Below, piece by piece: positions 13,229-22,096 of a stretch of DNA of 64,000 nt (position 1 is its first letter; every line of letters begins with the position of its first letter). The translations under genes and the position numbers were made by a program. Under the pieces are notes generated by a model. That model saw only the letters and a list, made by a program, of their open reading frames with translations. It did no database searches and had not been told where the DNA came from. The stretch lies in the NCBI GenBank assembly GCA_903861125.1, contig CAIOTF010000023.1:434001-498000 (forward strand). Reading direction: 5' to 3'. This DNA comes from an uncultured Ignavibacteriota bacterium (GTDB lineage Bacteria > Bacteroidota > Ignavibacteria > UBA10030 > UBA8401).

Positions 13229-13960
13229 ATGATACAACTAACAAATATCTGGAAAAAATTCGGCGATAAGCAGGTCCACAACGGGGTCAACCTTGAGGTG
13301 CGCGACAACGAAACACTGGTGATTATAGGGCGGAGCGGCGGGGGAAAAAGCGTACTCTTAAAAATGATTATCGGCCTAATTAAACCGGACAGCGGCTCTA
13401 TTGTGGTTGACGGAAAAGATGTGGCGTCGCTAACCTACAAACAATTGCAGCGGCTGCGTTTCAAATTCGGATTTTTATTTCAGGGAGCGGCATTGTTTGA
13501 TTCGATGACCGTCGGACAAAACATCGAGCTGGCCCTGCGGCGTCACGGCGATTATAAGGATGCCGATATTACAGAGAGAGTAAAATTTGCTCTTCACCTG
13601 GTAAAACTGGAAAACGTGGAACATCTTATGCCATCCAGTATCTCGGGCGGCATGAAAAAACGGGTCGGTCTTGCGCGTGCCATCGCTCTTACGCCGAAAT
13701 ATATGCTGTATGACGAACCGACGACCGGTCTTGATGTTGAAACCGCCGACGGGATCAATCTTCTAATCAACGAACTTAAAACAACGCTCGGCGTTACCTC
13801 GATTGTAGTAACGCATGATATTCACAGCGCATTTGTTGTCGGCGACAGGTTTGCGATCTTTGAGAAAGGGCAATTTATCATGACGGGAACGAAGGACGAT
13901 ATACGCAACAGTCCCAATCCCGAAGTGCGGAAATATATTGAAAGCGATATTCAGACATAA
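13229..13960 (+). CDS. mlaF: MlaF-type ABC transporter ATPase
   Basis: Cytoplasmic ATPase of 243 residues energising the MlaE permease. Walker A is GRSGGGKS (34-41), the Q-loop Gln is 85, the signature SISGGMKKR is at 137-145, Walker B YMLYDE at 158-163 and the switch His at 196 (VVTHD). The GGM signature instead of GGQ is typical of the Mla/Ttg2A/TGD3 group. It begins 40 bp after mlaE. Confidence 0.94.
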   Translation: MIQLTNIWKKFGDKQVHNGVNLEVRDNETLVIIGRSGGGKSVLLKMIIGLIKPDSGSIVVDGKDVASLTYKQLQRLRFKFGFLFQGAALFDSMTVGQNIELALRRHGDYKDADITERVKFALHLVKLENVEHLMPSSISGGMKKRVGLARAIALTPKYMLYDEPTTGLDVETADGINLLINELKTTLGVTSIVVTHDIHSAFVVGDRFAIFEKGQFIMTGTKDDIRNSPNPEVRKYIESDIQT

Positions 13961-14040
13961 TTATTTTTTCACGCTTCGGTGCAATCCGGCAAACCACGCC
14001 GGAATCTGTTCGGAGCGATTAATAGTGTAACAGGTGAATT

Positions 14041-14952
14041 ATGAACTTAACAAATGAAGCAAAGATAGGCATAGCGGTCTTTTTTGCCGTCATTATTCTT
14101 GTCGGCGGAGTGATATTCTTAAAAGGAATGGACTTCCGCTCAAAAGAATACCGGCTTACACTCTTCTACAGCAATGTCAACGGATTAACAGAGGGAAGCC
14201 CGATCACCATTGCCGGGCTGAATATCGGAAAAGTACAGGACATGCGTCTGGCTGGCAACGTTATTGCGGTTGGTATTGCCGTTGACAACAAGGTGAACAT
14301 CGCGAAAGACTCCAAAGCGTTCATTAAATCTGCCAGCATCATGGGTGGAAAACAGATCGCGCTTGTTCCGGGATTTTCGCCGGAGATATTGAAGGATGGC
14401 GACACATTGACCGGGGCGTACGAAGCGGATCTGACAGAATTGACGTCAACGCTATCGCCGATCTCGAGCAATGTGCTCGGAATTTTGGAGCGGGTCAACA
14501 CGACGTTTGACGATCCGACGCGCAGGAACATACAAAATATTTTGCTGGAGCTGAACCGTGCGGCAAAAGATCTTCAGCAAGTGATCCAACAGCAAGGGGG
14601 TCATTTAGACAATGCCCTCGGAAATTTCTCCGCATTTTCCGAAGACATGAGCCGTTTCGCAAAACGCATTGACACCATCGCAGTATCTCAAGAAGGAAAT
14701 ATCGACCTAAGCGTAAAAAGCATCCGTGTAACTGCAAAAACAATGGAAGACGCATCCGGTAAATTTAAGGACGCCAGCACATCCATTGAAAAAGTTTTCA
14801 AAACACTGGAACGCGGAGATGGTACGATCGGAAAACTGATGTATGACGATAGGTTGTATATGCATCTCGACTCATTGATCATGAACATCAATGAATTGGC
14901 GAAAGATCTTAAAGCGAACCCCAAGCGCTACGTAAACGTGAGCGTCTTTTAA
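14041..14952 (+). CDS. mlaD: MlaD-type MCE domain protein
   Basis: Substrate-binding MCE protein of 303 residues. A single N-terminal transmembrane helix (about 9-28, IGIAVFFAVIILVGGVIFLK) is followed by the MCE domain (about 35-115, YSNVNGLTEGSPITIAGLNIGKV and ALVPGF). A long helical C-terminal region follows that could form the lipid-conducting channel of a hexamer. It completes the mlaEFD operon. Genes for MlaB and MlaC are not adjacent, as is common outside Proteobacteria. Confidence 0.92.
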   Translation: MNLTNEAKIGIAVFFAVIILVGGVIFLKGMDFRSKEYRLTLFYSNVNGLTEGSPITIAGLNIGKVQDMRLAGNVIAVGIAVDNKVNIAKDSKAFIKSASIMGGKQIALVPGFSPEILKDGDTLTGAYEADLTELTSTLSPISSNVLGILERVNTTFDDPTRRNIQNILLELNRAAKDLQQVIQQQGGHLDNALGNFSAFSEDMSRFAKRIDTIAVSQEGNIDLSVKSIRVTAKTMEDASGKFKDASTSIEKVFKTLERGDGTIGKLMYDDRLYMHLDSLIMNINELAKDLKANPKRYVNVSVF

Positions 14953-14969
14953 TCCCCTCGGGCTGAATT

Positions 14970-15009
14970 CCCCGCCGCTCTTCCGAAGGACCACTTCGTG
15001 TCGGCGGGG
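14970..15009. terminator. Convergent hairpin between mlaD and the SlyD-like gene
   Basis: The arms CCCCGCCG (14970-14977) and CGGCGGGG (15002-15009) enclose a second small stem (CGAAG/CTTCG). The element lies in the 78-bp gap between two converging genes and could end both transcripts. No long T-run. Confidence 0.5.
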
Positions 15010-15030
15010 ACGATGTATTCAACATAAAAA

Positions 15031-15513
15031 TCAGTGATGATGTCCGCCGGCACCATGAACGTGGCCGTGGCTCAGTTCATCCGCAGTAGCTTCGCGCACG
15101 CCGACAATCTTCACATCGAAGTTCAACGATTGACCGGCAAGCGGATGATTCCCGTCAACCGTAATGGTATCAGCCTCAATTTTTGTTACAGTAACAACCC
15201 GCTCACCTTCCGGCCCGGAAGCAGTAAACTGCATTCCGACGGCAAGATCCGCTACACCGGCAAACTGATCGCGGGGCACATTCACTACTTGCGCCGCATC
15301 AAACTCTCCGTATCCCTCAGCAGGAGGGACGGAAACCTTAAGAGCCTCATTGGCGCTTCTGCCTTCTAGCTGTGATTCAAGTCCGGGTATTAGATTTCCA
15401 TTACCATGAAGATATGCCAGTGGTTCGCGTCCGTCGGACGAGTCAAGAATATTTCCCCCATCATCGCGGAGGGTATATTCAATAGAAACAACTTTGTCTT
15501 TTTCGATTTTCAT
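15031..15513 (-). CDS. slyD: SlyD-like FKBP-type peptidyl-prolyl cis-trans isomerase
   Basis: Prolyl isomerase and chaperone of 160 residues. The FKBP core is split by the insert-in-flap domain typical of SlyD. It opens with VVSIEYTLRDDGGNILDSSD and PLAYLHGNGNLIPGLE, then GYGEFDAAQVVNVPRDQF, and returns with HPLAGQSLNFDVKIVGVREAT. The C-terminus is a short His-rich tail (HGHVHGAGGHHH), which in this family binds nickel and other metals. Cytoplasmic; monocistronic and convergent to the mla operon. Confidence 0.9.
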   Translation of the reverse strand: MKIEKDKVVSIEYTLRDDGGNILDSSDGREPLAYLHGNGNLIPGLESQLEGRSANEALKVSVPPAEGYGEFDAAQVVNVPRDQFAGVADLAVGMQFTASGPEGERVVTVTKIEADTITVDGNHPLAGQSLNFDVKIVGVREATADELSHGHVHGAGGHHH

Positions 15514-15535
15514 AAGTTATCCATTTGTTGTGAAA

Positions 15536-17680
15536 TTATTTTTGTTTGTATGTCTTATATTTATCTTCATCATCCTTTGAGGCCGGCTTAATACGTACAG
15601 CTGCACCGCCGCCCGAAGCAAGGGGCAGTTTGAGAATTGTTTTACTGTTCACCAACCAGCTATCAATTTTATATGACATCGGATTTTTTTGCCAATGCGC
15701 ATCGGCCGCATCGCCGTAGACTGTTGCAACATACTTCTGATTCGGAATTAAGAAATTCAAAGGAGCTGTTGCGGTGCGGGAATTTTCATCTGTGATTGCA
15801 CCCAGGAACCAATCCTCTTTATTTTTTGCCTTTCGCGCCGTTGTTACATAATCCCCGGGTTCAGCCTCGAGGATCTTCGTATCATCCCAATCTACAGCCA
15901 CATCCTTGATGAATTGAAATGCATCAAGTTTTGCTTCGTAATTTTCCGGAAGATCTGCCGCCATTTGCAAAGGAGAATACATTGTAACATACAAAGCAAG
16001 CTGTTTAGCAAGCGTTGTGTGAACCTGCGTTTGTCTGTTCGGATCGTAATAGCTCATCTTGATCTGGAAAATTCCGGGCGTATAGTCCATCGGTCCGCCC
16101 ATAAACCGGGTGAAAGGCAAAATCGTTTCGTGGTCCGGCGGATTGCCCGAACTCCACGCATTAAACTCGTTGCCGCGCGCCGCTTCGCAGGCCAGCCAAT
16201 TGGGGTATGTGCGCTGCAACCCCGTCGGACGGACCGGTTCGTGCGCATTTACCATAATTTTATACTCCGCCGCTTTAGTTACTGCGCGGATGTAATGGTT
16301 AACCATCCATTGTCCATCATGAGCTTCTCCGCGCGGAATGATCTTTCCGACATAACCCGACTTCACCGCATCGTAGCCGTACGCTTTCATAAAACGATAT
16401 GCTGTATCCAATTGACGCTCATAATTTGTGACAGAAGCCGAGGTTTCGTGATGCATAATCAGTTTCACCCCTTTTTCTTTTGCATACCGCTGCAGCTCTG
16501 CAACATCGAAGTCGGGATACGGTGTAACGAAATCGAACACATTCTCTTTCCAGTTCCCGAACCAATCCTCCCATCCTACATTCCATCCTTCAACAAGAAC
16601 GGCATCCAGACCATGTTTTGCCGCAAAGTCGATATAGACTTTTGTGCGCGCCGTGGTTGCTCCATGGCGGCCGTTCGGTTTTAATGATTTCCAATCCGTT
16701 TCGCCGATCTTCACATTGTTCACATCGGAATAGTTCCACGATGCAACGCCGACATGCATTTCCCACCAGATGCCGACATACTTTACCGGCTTGATCCAGC
16801 TGACATCGGCAAATTTAGACGGTTCGTTAAGATTCAAAATAATTTTTGACGAAAGAATATCGGCGGCCTTGTCGCTGACGATGATTGTGCGCCATGGAGT
16901 TTTTGCAGGGGCCTGTAAATATGCTTTGTTTCCGACCGCGTCGGCAGCGAGTTTTGACGTCAGCACAAAGGTTTTCTGATCGATATCAACGCACATTGCC
17001 GGATAATTTACAAGAGCCGCTTCAAAAATATTGATGTACAGACCGTCGGATGATTTCATCTGTACCGGAGTCTGGACCATTGATCTGGTGATCAGCGAGC
17101 TTGTATATATTTCTCCGGGGTGCTTTTCCTTGCTCGCATCCACTTCGCTGAGCCGCGTCTCGGAATACGGATATTCATTCGTATCGAAATCACCGGGGAT
17201 CCAGAACGCTTTATGATCTCCCGTCAGCGCAAACTCCGTCCGTTCGTCGGATACGGTGAAATAGTTCAGGTTATCCTGACGCGGAAATTCGTACCGGAAA
17301 CCGAGGCCTTCGTCGAACAAGCGAAACGTAATAACCAGCACGCGGTTCTTTTCTGCCGGCTGCTGCAGCGTTACCTTCAGCTCGCGATAATTATTGCGGA
17401 TCGTTTTCACTTCGCCAAGCACGGGATCCCATGAATCGTTGACGAGCGACGATTCGATCTTCGCAACCGCAAATCCGGAGAGGAAGGAGGGGGTATTCTT
17501 TAACGCTATTCCCATCCTGCTTGGAAGAACGACCGCTTTTTTCCCAAAAGACAATTGATATTGGGGAACGCTATCTGCGGTTAGAAAAAAAGAGATTGTC
17601 AGTTTTTTATTCGGCGATTGCACCGTTTGCGCGTTGGCCGAAAAAAGCACCAAAAGAATGAAGAGAAATTGTTTTTTCAT
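15536..17680 (-). CDS. Glycoside hydrolase family 97 (SusB-like alpha-glucosidase)
   Basis: Exported enzyme of 714 residues with a signal peptide (cleavage after about residue 17, SANA). It has the GH97 plan: an N-terminal beta-sandwich, a catalytic barrel from about residue 300 (YVGIWWEMHVG) and a C-terminal beta domain. Glu412 (IMHHETSAS), Glu481 (NAHEPVRPTG) and Glu505 (ARGNEFNAW) have exactly the spacing of SusB Glu439, Glu508 and Glu532. This points to the inverting alpha-glucoside hydrolase branch rather than the retaining Asp branch. No SusC/SusD genes are nearby, so it is not in a standard utilisation locus. Confidence 0.92.
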   Translation of the reverse strand: MKKQFLFILLVLFSANAQTVQSPNKKLTISFFLTADSVPQYQLSFGKKAVVLPSRMGIALKNTPSFLSGFAVAKIESSLVNDSWDPVLGEVKTIRNNYRELKVTLQQPAEKNRVLVITFRLFDEGLGFRYEFPRQDNLNYFTVSDERTEFALTGDHKAFWIPGDFDTNEYPYSETRLSEVDASKEKHPGEIYTSSLITRSMVQTPVQMKSSDGLYINIFEAALVNYPAMCVDIDQKTFVLTSKLAADAVGNKAYLQAPAKTPWRTIIVSDKAADILSSKIILNLNEPSKFADVSWIKPVKYVGIWWEMHVGVASWNYSDVNNVKIGETDWKSLKPNGRHGATTARTKVYIDFAAKHGLDAVLVEGWNVGWEDWFGNWKENVFDFVTPYPDFDVAELQRYAKEKGVKLIMHHETSASVTNYERQLDTAYRFMKAYGYDAVKSGYVGKIIPRGEAHDGQWMVNHYIRAVTKAAEYKIMVNAHEPVRPTGLQRTYPNWLACEAARGNEFNAWSSGNPPDHETILPFTRFMGGPMDYTPGIFQIKMSYYDPNRQTQVHTTLAKQLALYVTMYSPLQMAADLPENYEAKLDAFQFIKDVAVDWDDTKILEAEPGDYVTTARKAKNKEDWFLGAITDENSRTATAPLNFLIPNQKYVATVYGDAADAHWQKNPMSYKIDSWLVNSKTILKLPLASGGGAAVRIKPASKDDEDKYKTYKQK

Positions 17681-17799
17681 ACTGTTGTCTCAATAATAAG
17701 GATGAATATCAATGCGGCGGCCTGCGAAGAGAAACTAAACCTCAGGGAGGGCGCGAATAATTTTCTTCAATGTAGAAAGGAGAGAGGAGAGAAACAAGA

Positions 17800-18315
17800 T
17801 TATTTCGAGAGTTGTTTCAGCACGTTTCCTCCCCTGGACCGGATGCCGGCCGAACCATAGGGGAGCATTTGTTCTATGACGAGTTTGATCTCGTGCTTCA
17901 GATCGGGCTCATTCTTCGCGATATTGACCAGCACAGTCATAGAAAAAGCTTTGACCGAAATTGGTATTGCATGGTCCTGCAGAAAATCAAAACAGAGATT
18001 GGCAACCTTGCCCTGCATGCGTCGCGGAATCTCGACAAACTGCAGCACGCGCATAGAATTTCTTTTCACGGCGTTGTGTACATCCGTCTCTTCGGCGCGC
18101 GCGACAATTTTTGACAGCCACGGCGTAATAAGGGCGGGACGATGTTCGCCGCACACAGAAACAATCCACGAAGATCGCTGCACAACACGCTGTTCGCCGG
18201 AAAGAAAGAGTTTCATCAACGCGGCAAACCGCGCATCATCATTACCGATCCAGCCGGCGATCCTTACGGTCTGGCGCCGGGAGTGTTCTTTTAAAATTTC
18301 AAGTTCAAGGTCCAT
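17800..18315 (-). CDS. HEAT-repeat-like helical protein
   Basis: A 171-residue all-helical protein. Paired amphipathic helices of about 30-38 residues recur (FAALMKLFLSGEQRVVQRSSWIVSVC, PWLSKIVARAEETDVHNAVKRNSMRVLQF, VANLCFDFLQDHAIPISVKAFSMTVLVNIA), the pattern of HEAT/adaptin repeats. No signal peptide. It is probably a protein-interaction module; the partner is unknown. It lies 30 bp after the cupin gene on the same strand, which suggests co-transcription. Confidence 0.7.
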   Translation of the reverse strand: MDLELEILKEHSRRQTVRIAGWIGNDDARFAALMKLFLSGEQRVVQRSSWIVSVCGEHRPALITPWLSKIVARAEETDVHNAVKRNSMRVLQFVEIPRRMQGKVANLCFDFLQDHAIPISVKAFSMTVLVNIAKNEPDLKHEIKLVIEQMLPYGSAGIRSRGGNVLKQLSK

Positions 18316-18345
18316 AGAGGTAAAGATTTAATCCGGCGAAAAGGT

Positions 18346-18702
18346 TTATGGTTTTTCGTTACCCAGAAAATCACCATCAACAATCAACAGCCTCACGCCG
18401 TTGAGAGAAACAGAACGATGCGAGCTTATTTCGTCCGACACGATATACGACATTCCTTTTTTCAGTTCAAAAGCGGAACCATCGTTCATTTCGCTCGTGA
18501 AATCGCCCTCCAGGCAATAGATCAGATGTCCCCTGCTGCACCAGTGATCGGCGCGATATCCGGAAGAATATTCGACAATCCGCATTCGAAGTCCGGGAAA
18601 TTGCAGCGTTTGCCAAAAGGCTGAGCCGGTTTCTCCCTTGTATTCGATCTTTGGAACGGAAGACCAATCAATTGTTTGAAACGGAATGTTGTTTACGGTC
18701 AT
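18346..18702 (-). CDS. DHCW-motif cupin-fold protein
   Basis: A 118-residue single-domain cupin. The core DHWCSRGHLIYCLEGDF supplies His/Cys residues at the usual cupin metal site, and SYIVSDEISSHRS holds the second-motif His. It matches the small 'DHCW motif cupin' family, whose enzymatic role is unknown. It heads a two-gene minus-strand unit with the HEAT-like gene and is divergent from the yebC gene. Confidence 0.75.
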   Translation of the reverse strand: MTVNNIPFQTIDWSSVPKIEYKGETGSAFWQTLQFPGLRMRIVEYSSGYRADHWCSRGHLIYCLEGDFTSEMNDGSAFELKKGMSYIVSDEISSHRSVSLNGVRLLIVDGDFLGNEKP

Positions 18703-18838
18703 AATTCTCCGATACGGCTGTTATTTTCTTAAAAGTACCAATTCATTCAGACGTAAGCAATTTCGTTTCCACTTCACACCCATTTTTTGTATTTTTATAC
18801 AATTCAATTATTGTCAACCTCAATAAGACTACAGTATT

Positions 18839-19549
18839 ATGGGAAGAATATTCGAAAAACGTAAACACGTGATGTTCGCGCGGTTCAAAAAAATGTCAAA
18901 GGCATTTAACCGCATCGGAAAAGATATCGAAATAGCGGTCAAAGCCGGCGGAGTGGATCCCAAGGCGAATTCGCATTTGCGCATCGCCATTCAGAACGCA
19001 AAAAGCGTGAACATGCCAAAGGACCGCATTGATGCTGCGATCAAGCGGGCTTCCAACAAGGATACGTCGGGATATTTTGAGATCATCTACGAGGGATATG
19101 CGCCGCACGGGATAGCTGTTGTTGTAGAATGTGCGACGGACAACCAAACAAGAACAGTCAGCAACGTCCGCCATCATTTTAAGGAATACGGCGGATCTAT
19201 GGGAAATCCCGGCTCGATCGCGTTCATGTTTGAGCGGAAAGGGCTGTTCAAAATCCCGATTGAAAAGATCAAAGATGTTGATGAGTTTGAACTTGAAATG
19301 ATCGATCACGGACTGGACGATCTGACGGGTGACGAAAAGTTTCTGTACGTGTACACTTCATTCCACGGATTCGGCGCAATGCAAAAAGCTCTGGAAGAAA
19401 AAGGGATTGAACCAGCAAGCACAGAACTGCAATATCTGCCCACAACAACCAAAGAACTTCCTCCGGATCAGGCAAAAGAAGTAAGCGATCTGATCGACGC
19501 GATGGAAGAGGATGACGACGTGCAGAGCGTTTATCACAATATGGTGTAA
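18839..19549 (+). CDS. yebC: YebC/PmpR (TACO1) family protein
   Basis: A 236-residue YebC-family protein. The family has been described as a transcriptional regulator and, more recently, as a ribosome-associated factor that relieves stalling at proline-rich sequences. Its three-domain pattern is complete: the basic N-terminal helices (MGRIFEKRKHVMFARFKKMSK, AVKAGGVDPKANSHLRIAI), IIYEGYAPHGIAVVVECATDN, and the C-terminal PTTTKELPPDQAKEV with an acidic end. Two in-frame ATGs lie near the start; the first, giving MGRIFEK, is the homologous one. Confidence 0.9.
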   Translation: MGRIFEKRKHVMFARFKKMSKAFNRIGKDIEIAVKAGGVDPKANSHLRIAIQNAKSVNMPKDRIDAAIKRASNKDTSGYFEIIYEGYAPHGIAVVVECATDNQTRTVSNVRHHFKEYGGSMGNPGSIAFMFERKGLFKIPIEKIKDVDEFELEMIDHGLDDLTGDEKFLYVYTSFHGFGAMQKALEEKGIEPASTELQYLPTTTKELPPDQAKEVSDLIDAMEEDDDVQSVYHNMV

Positions 19550-19590
19550 GCGGGGAAACCGGAAAACGGCGTTATTGCTACAGCATTGAT

Positions 19591-20739
19591 TTACACAGAA
19601 CCAGTGTGGATCGCATCATCACCGAATTTTTTCCGCAGTGCATCCACCGCGTTTAATACGTGGGTGCGTTTATCGTCTTCGGGAAACAGCGACAACGATT
19701 TATCGGCAGCCTCGGAAAATTGTGTTAGACCCACGCCGAGAAGCCGTACAGGCATCTTCCGGGTGTATGCTTTCAAAAAAATACTTTTCACCGCCTCAAA
19801 GACCACCTTATCATCATTCGTCGGCTCGCTCAGCGTAACATTCCGCGTAATGGTTGAAAAATCGGAATACCGGAGCTTCAGTTTTATCGTTTTTCCCTTC
19901 CAGCCATACCGACGCGTATTGTAGCAGACGCTTTCCGTCAGATCGAACAGATGCGTCAGCAGCTCTTCCTTGTTCGAGATATCCTTTCCGAACGTATTCT
20001 CATTGCTGATGCTCTTCCGTATCCATTCTACTTCCAGCGTATCGCCACCGATTCCCATCGCCGTCCGGAGAAAGTATCCGCCGTGATCTCCCAGAATGGT
20101 TTCAATTGTTTCCTTTGATAGCTTTTGAATATCACGAATGAAGTTGATATCGTATTTGCGCAGTTCCAGTTCCGTCTTTTTTCCAACGCCGGGAATAACA
20201 TTGATATCGAGTGGAGCAAGAAATTCTTTTTCCAATCCATGCTCTATGGTAATACATCCCTCGGGCTTTACGCATCCCGTTGCAATTTTAGAAACAACTT
20301 TATTGGAAGAGAGTGCGATGCTGCAAGGGAGCGAGAATTCTCTTTTAACAAGCGCCTGTAGCGTGCGCATCAATCCGGGAAGATCGTTGTTGTACAATTT
20401 TTCGCATCCGGTGAAATCCATATACATCTCGTCGATCGACGCCTGCTGCACGACGGGAGCATAATCGCACAAAAATCGGTAGAGTTTTTTTGAGATCTTG
20501 CCGTACTCACCATGGCTTCCGTGCACAACAATCAGGTTCGGACAGAGATCGAGCGCTTGTCCCGTCGGCATTGCGGAGCGCACACCAAATGCCCGCGCTT
20601 CGTACGATGCGGAAGAAACAACACCGCGCCTTCCGGTCCCCCCAACGGCTACCGGTTTTCCAATCAGCGACGGATCTTTGATCCGTTCAACAGAAACGAA
20701 AAAACAATCAAGGTCGATATGAGCGATGTATTTTTTCAT
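19591..20739 (-). CDS. dinB: DNA polymerase IV (Y-family translesion polymerase)
   Basis: Lesion-bypass polymerase of 382 residues. Catalytic acidic residues are Asp9 (HIDLDCFF) and Asp103-Glu104 (ASIDEMYMDF). The steric and primer-grip regions follow (SSASYEARAFGVRSAMP, SIALSSNKVVSKIA), then helix-hairpin-helix IPGVGKKTELELRK and the little-finger domain. A clamp-binding peptide SLSLF at about 348-352 lies before a C-terminal extension of about 30 residues. It converges on yebC. Upstream lies the REP array, whose most degenerate copy begins only 11 bp before the start codon. Confidence 0.94.
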   Translation of the reverse strand: MKKYIAHIDLDCFFVSVERIKDPSLIGKPVAVGGTGRRGVVSSASYEARAFGVRSAMPTGQALDLCPNLIVVHGSHGEYGKISKKLYRFLCDYAPVVQQASIDEMYMDFTGCEKLYNNDLPGLMRTLQALVKREFSLPCSIALSSNKVVSKIATGCVKPEGCITIEHGLEKEFLAPLDINVIPGVGKKTELELRKYDINFIRDIQKLSKETIETILGDHGGYFLRTAMGIGGDTLEVEWIRKSISNENTFGKDISNKEELLTHLFDLTESVCYNTRRYGWKGKTIKLKLRYSDFSTITRNVTLSEPTNDDKVVFEAVKSIFLKAYTRKMPVRLLGVGLTQFSEAADKSLSLFPEDDKRTHVLNAVDALRKKFGDDAIHTGSV

Positions 20740-20824
20740 AGATAATGCAGGACACCTTTGTAATGCGTCCCAAAACGAATAACAGTAATTTTTTCTCTCA
20801 GAACATAATATAGATAATTATTGT

Positions 20825-21369
20825 GGGACACCTTAAAAAGGCTGCCCACAATGAAGCAAAATATTTTTCTTCCCTAACAAAGCTTGGAAAATAATCTCGG
20901 GCCACCTTAAAAAGGTGTCCTACAATGAAACGTAATATTTTTCTTCCCTAAAAAAGCCCGGAAAATAATCTCGGGCCACCTTAAAAAGGTGTCCTACAAT
21001 GAAGCGCAATATTTTTCATCCCTAACAAAGCCTGGAAAATAATCTCGGGCCACCTTAAAAAGGTGTCCTACAATGAAACGTAATATTTTTCTTCCCCAAC
21101 AAAGCCTGGAAAATAATTTCGGGCCACCTTAAAAAGGTGTCCTACAATGAAACGTAATATTTTTCTTCCCTAACAAAGCCTGGAAAATAATTTCGGGACG
21201 CCTTAAAAAGGTGTCCTACAATGAAGCGTAATATTTTTATTCCCTAACAAAGCTTGGAAAATAATTTCGGGACACCTTAAAAAGGTGTCCTACAAGGAAG
21301 TGTAATATGTTTTTCACCGGAATTTAATATAGACAATAATCTCGGGACACCTTGAAAGGTGTTCTACAA
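20825..21369 (-). repeat. Tandem REP array: eight 74-bp units, each with a hairpin and GTAG foot
   Basis: Units begin at 20825, 20899, 20973, 21047, 21121, 21195, 21269 and 21344, giving a 74-bp period with one step of 75. Each carries arms GGACACCTT and AAGGTGTCC around three A residues, followed by TCCTACAA and a conserved 50-bp AT-rich linker. Several left arms read GGCCACCTT. Read on the minus strand the hairpin is preceded by GTAG in seven units and GTGG in one, as in known REP elements recognised by RAYT transposases. A ninth, degenerate copy starts at 20750. All units point the same way as the adjacent RAYT gene. Confidence 0.9.
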
Positions 21370-21996
21370 AACAAAATAATTTTCATTCACGTAAGTCCAT
21401 TTCCATTTATCGGGAGACGAAACCAGCCCGGCGTTAACAGGATTATCTATAATATACCGGATAATATTGTTCAACTCATTACCATTACGAACAACATGGT
21501 CATAACTTTCTTTCTGCCAGAAATGACCAACACGCCCTAAAACTATATTGGATTTTCTGGCACTGTGCCTCTTTAGAGATTCCATAATTCTTGATAAGAC
21601 GTACGAGGGTCGTTTAAGATAAGGTTCGACTGTATATCCATTGACATCAAGCACGAGATGAACATGATTCGGCATGATACAGAAACAGACGGTGTTATAC
21701 CGCTTTCCATTTCCAAAATCAATGGAGTCGGCTACAATCTGAGCGATCTCCGGGATAGAAAGATATTTGGGACTTTCAGAATACTTTTTCATTATTACGC
21801 TTGTTGAACGTTTCTCCGATTCAAATTCTTCTTTCAATGCCGAAACGACATCCGCAGGCAAAGAACCAAAGAGCCGAAAAGTAATAAAGAATATGGAATC
21901 TTTCGGTTGTATATGCGGAAGTGTTCTTCGAAAAAATATTTTTTCATCAGACGGTTTCACGAAAGAAAGATAGGCATCCCGCCAAACAAAATACAA
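21364..21996 (-). CDS. REP-associated tyrosine transposase (RAYT, Y1_Tnp family)
   Basis: A 210-residue HUH-type single-strand DNA transposase related to IS200/IS605 TnpA. The metal-binding HUH motif is HVH at 111-113 (CIMPNHVHLVL). The candidate nucleophile is Tyr181 in RYIIDNPVNAGLV, aligning with Tyr115 of the E. coli RAYT (DYIYINPVKHGW). FWQKESYDHVVRN is also typical. The only usable start is TTG at 21996, because an in-frame stop lies 30 bp upstream. The stop codon TAG lies inside the first REP unit, where it forms the last three bases of the GTAG foot. It probably maintains or spreads the neighbouring repeats. Confidence 0.92.
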   Translation of the reverse strand: MYFVWRDAYLSFVKPSDEKIFFRRTLPHIQPKDSIFFITFRLFGSLPADVVSALKEEFESEKRSTSVIMKKYSESPKYLSIPEIAQIVADSIDFGNGKRYNTVCFCIMPNHVHLVLDVNGYTVEPYLKRPSYVLSRIMESLKRHSARKSNIVLGRVGHFWQKESYDHVVRNGNELNNIIRYIIDNPVNAGLVSSPDKWKWTYVNENYFVL

Positions 21997-22096
21997 TAGT
22001 TTCCTTTTCCGCCAATTCTTTTATGGCTGTTCTTACCGAATGTGAATATATTTACAGAGAAACACTCGGTCCGCAAACATTTTAACCATTACTTCA

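Noticed and set aside
15914-16684. 256-codon plus-strand ORF within the GH97 gene
   Set aside because: GH97 on the other strand has full domain and catalytic-residue support; this is its shadow.
20825-21369. Regular repeats suggesting a CRISPR array
   Set aside because: The whole 74-bp unit, including the linker, is conserved; there are no unique spacers and no cas genes. A RAYT gene adjoins.
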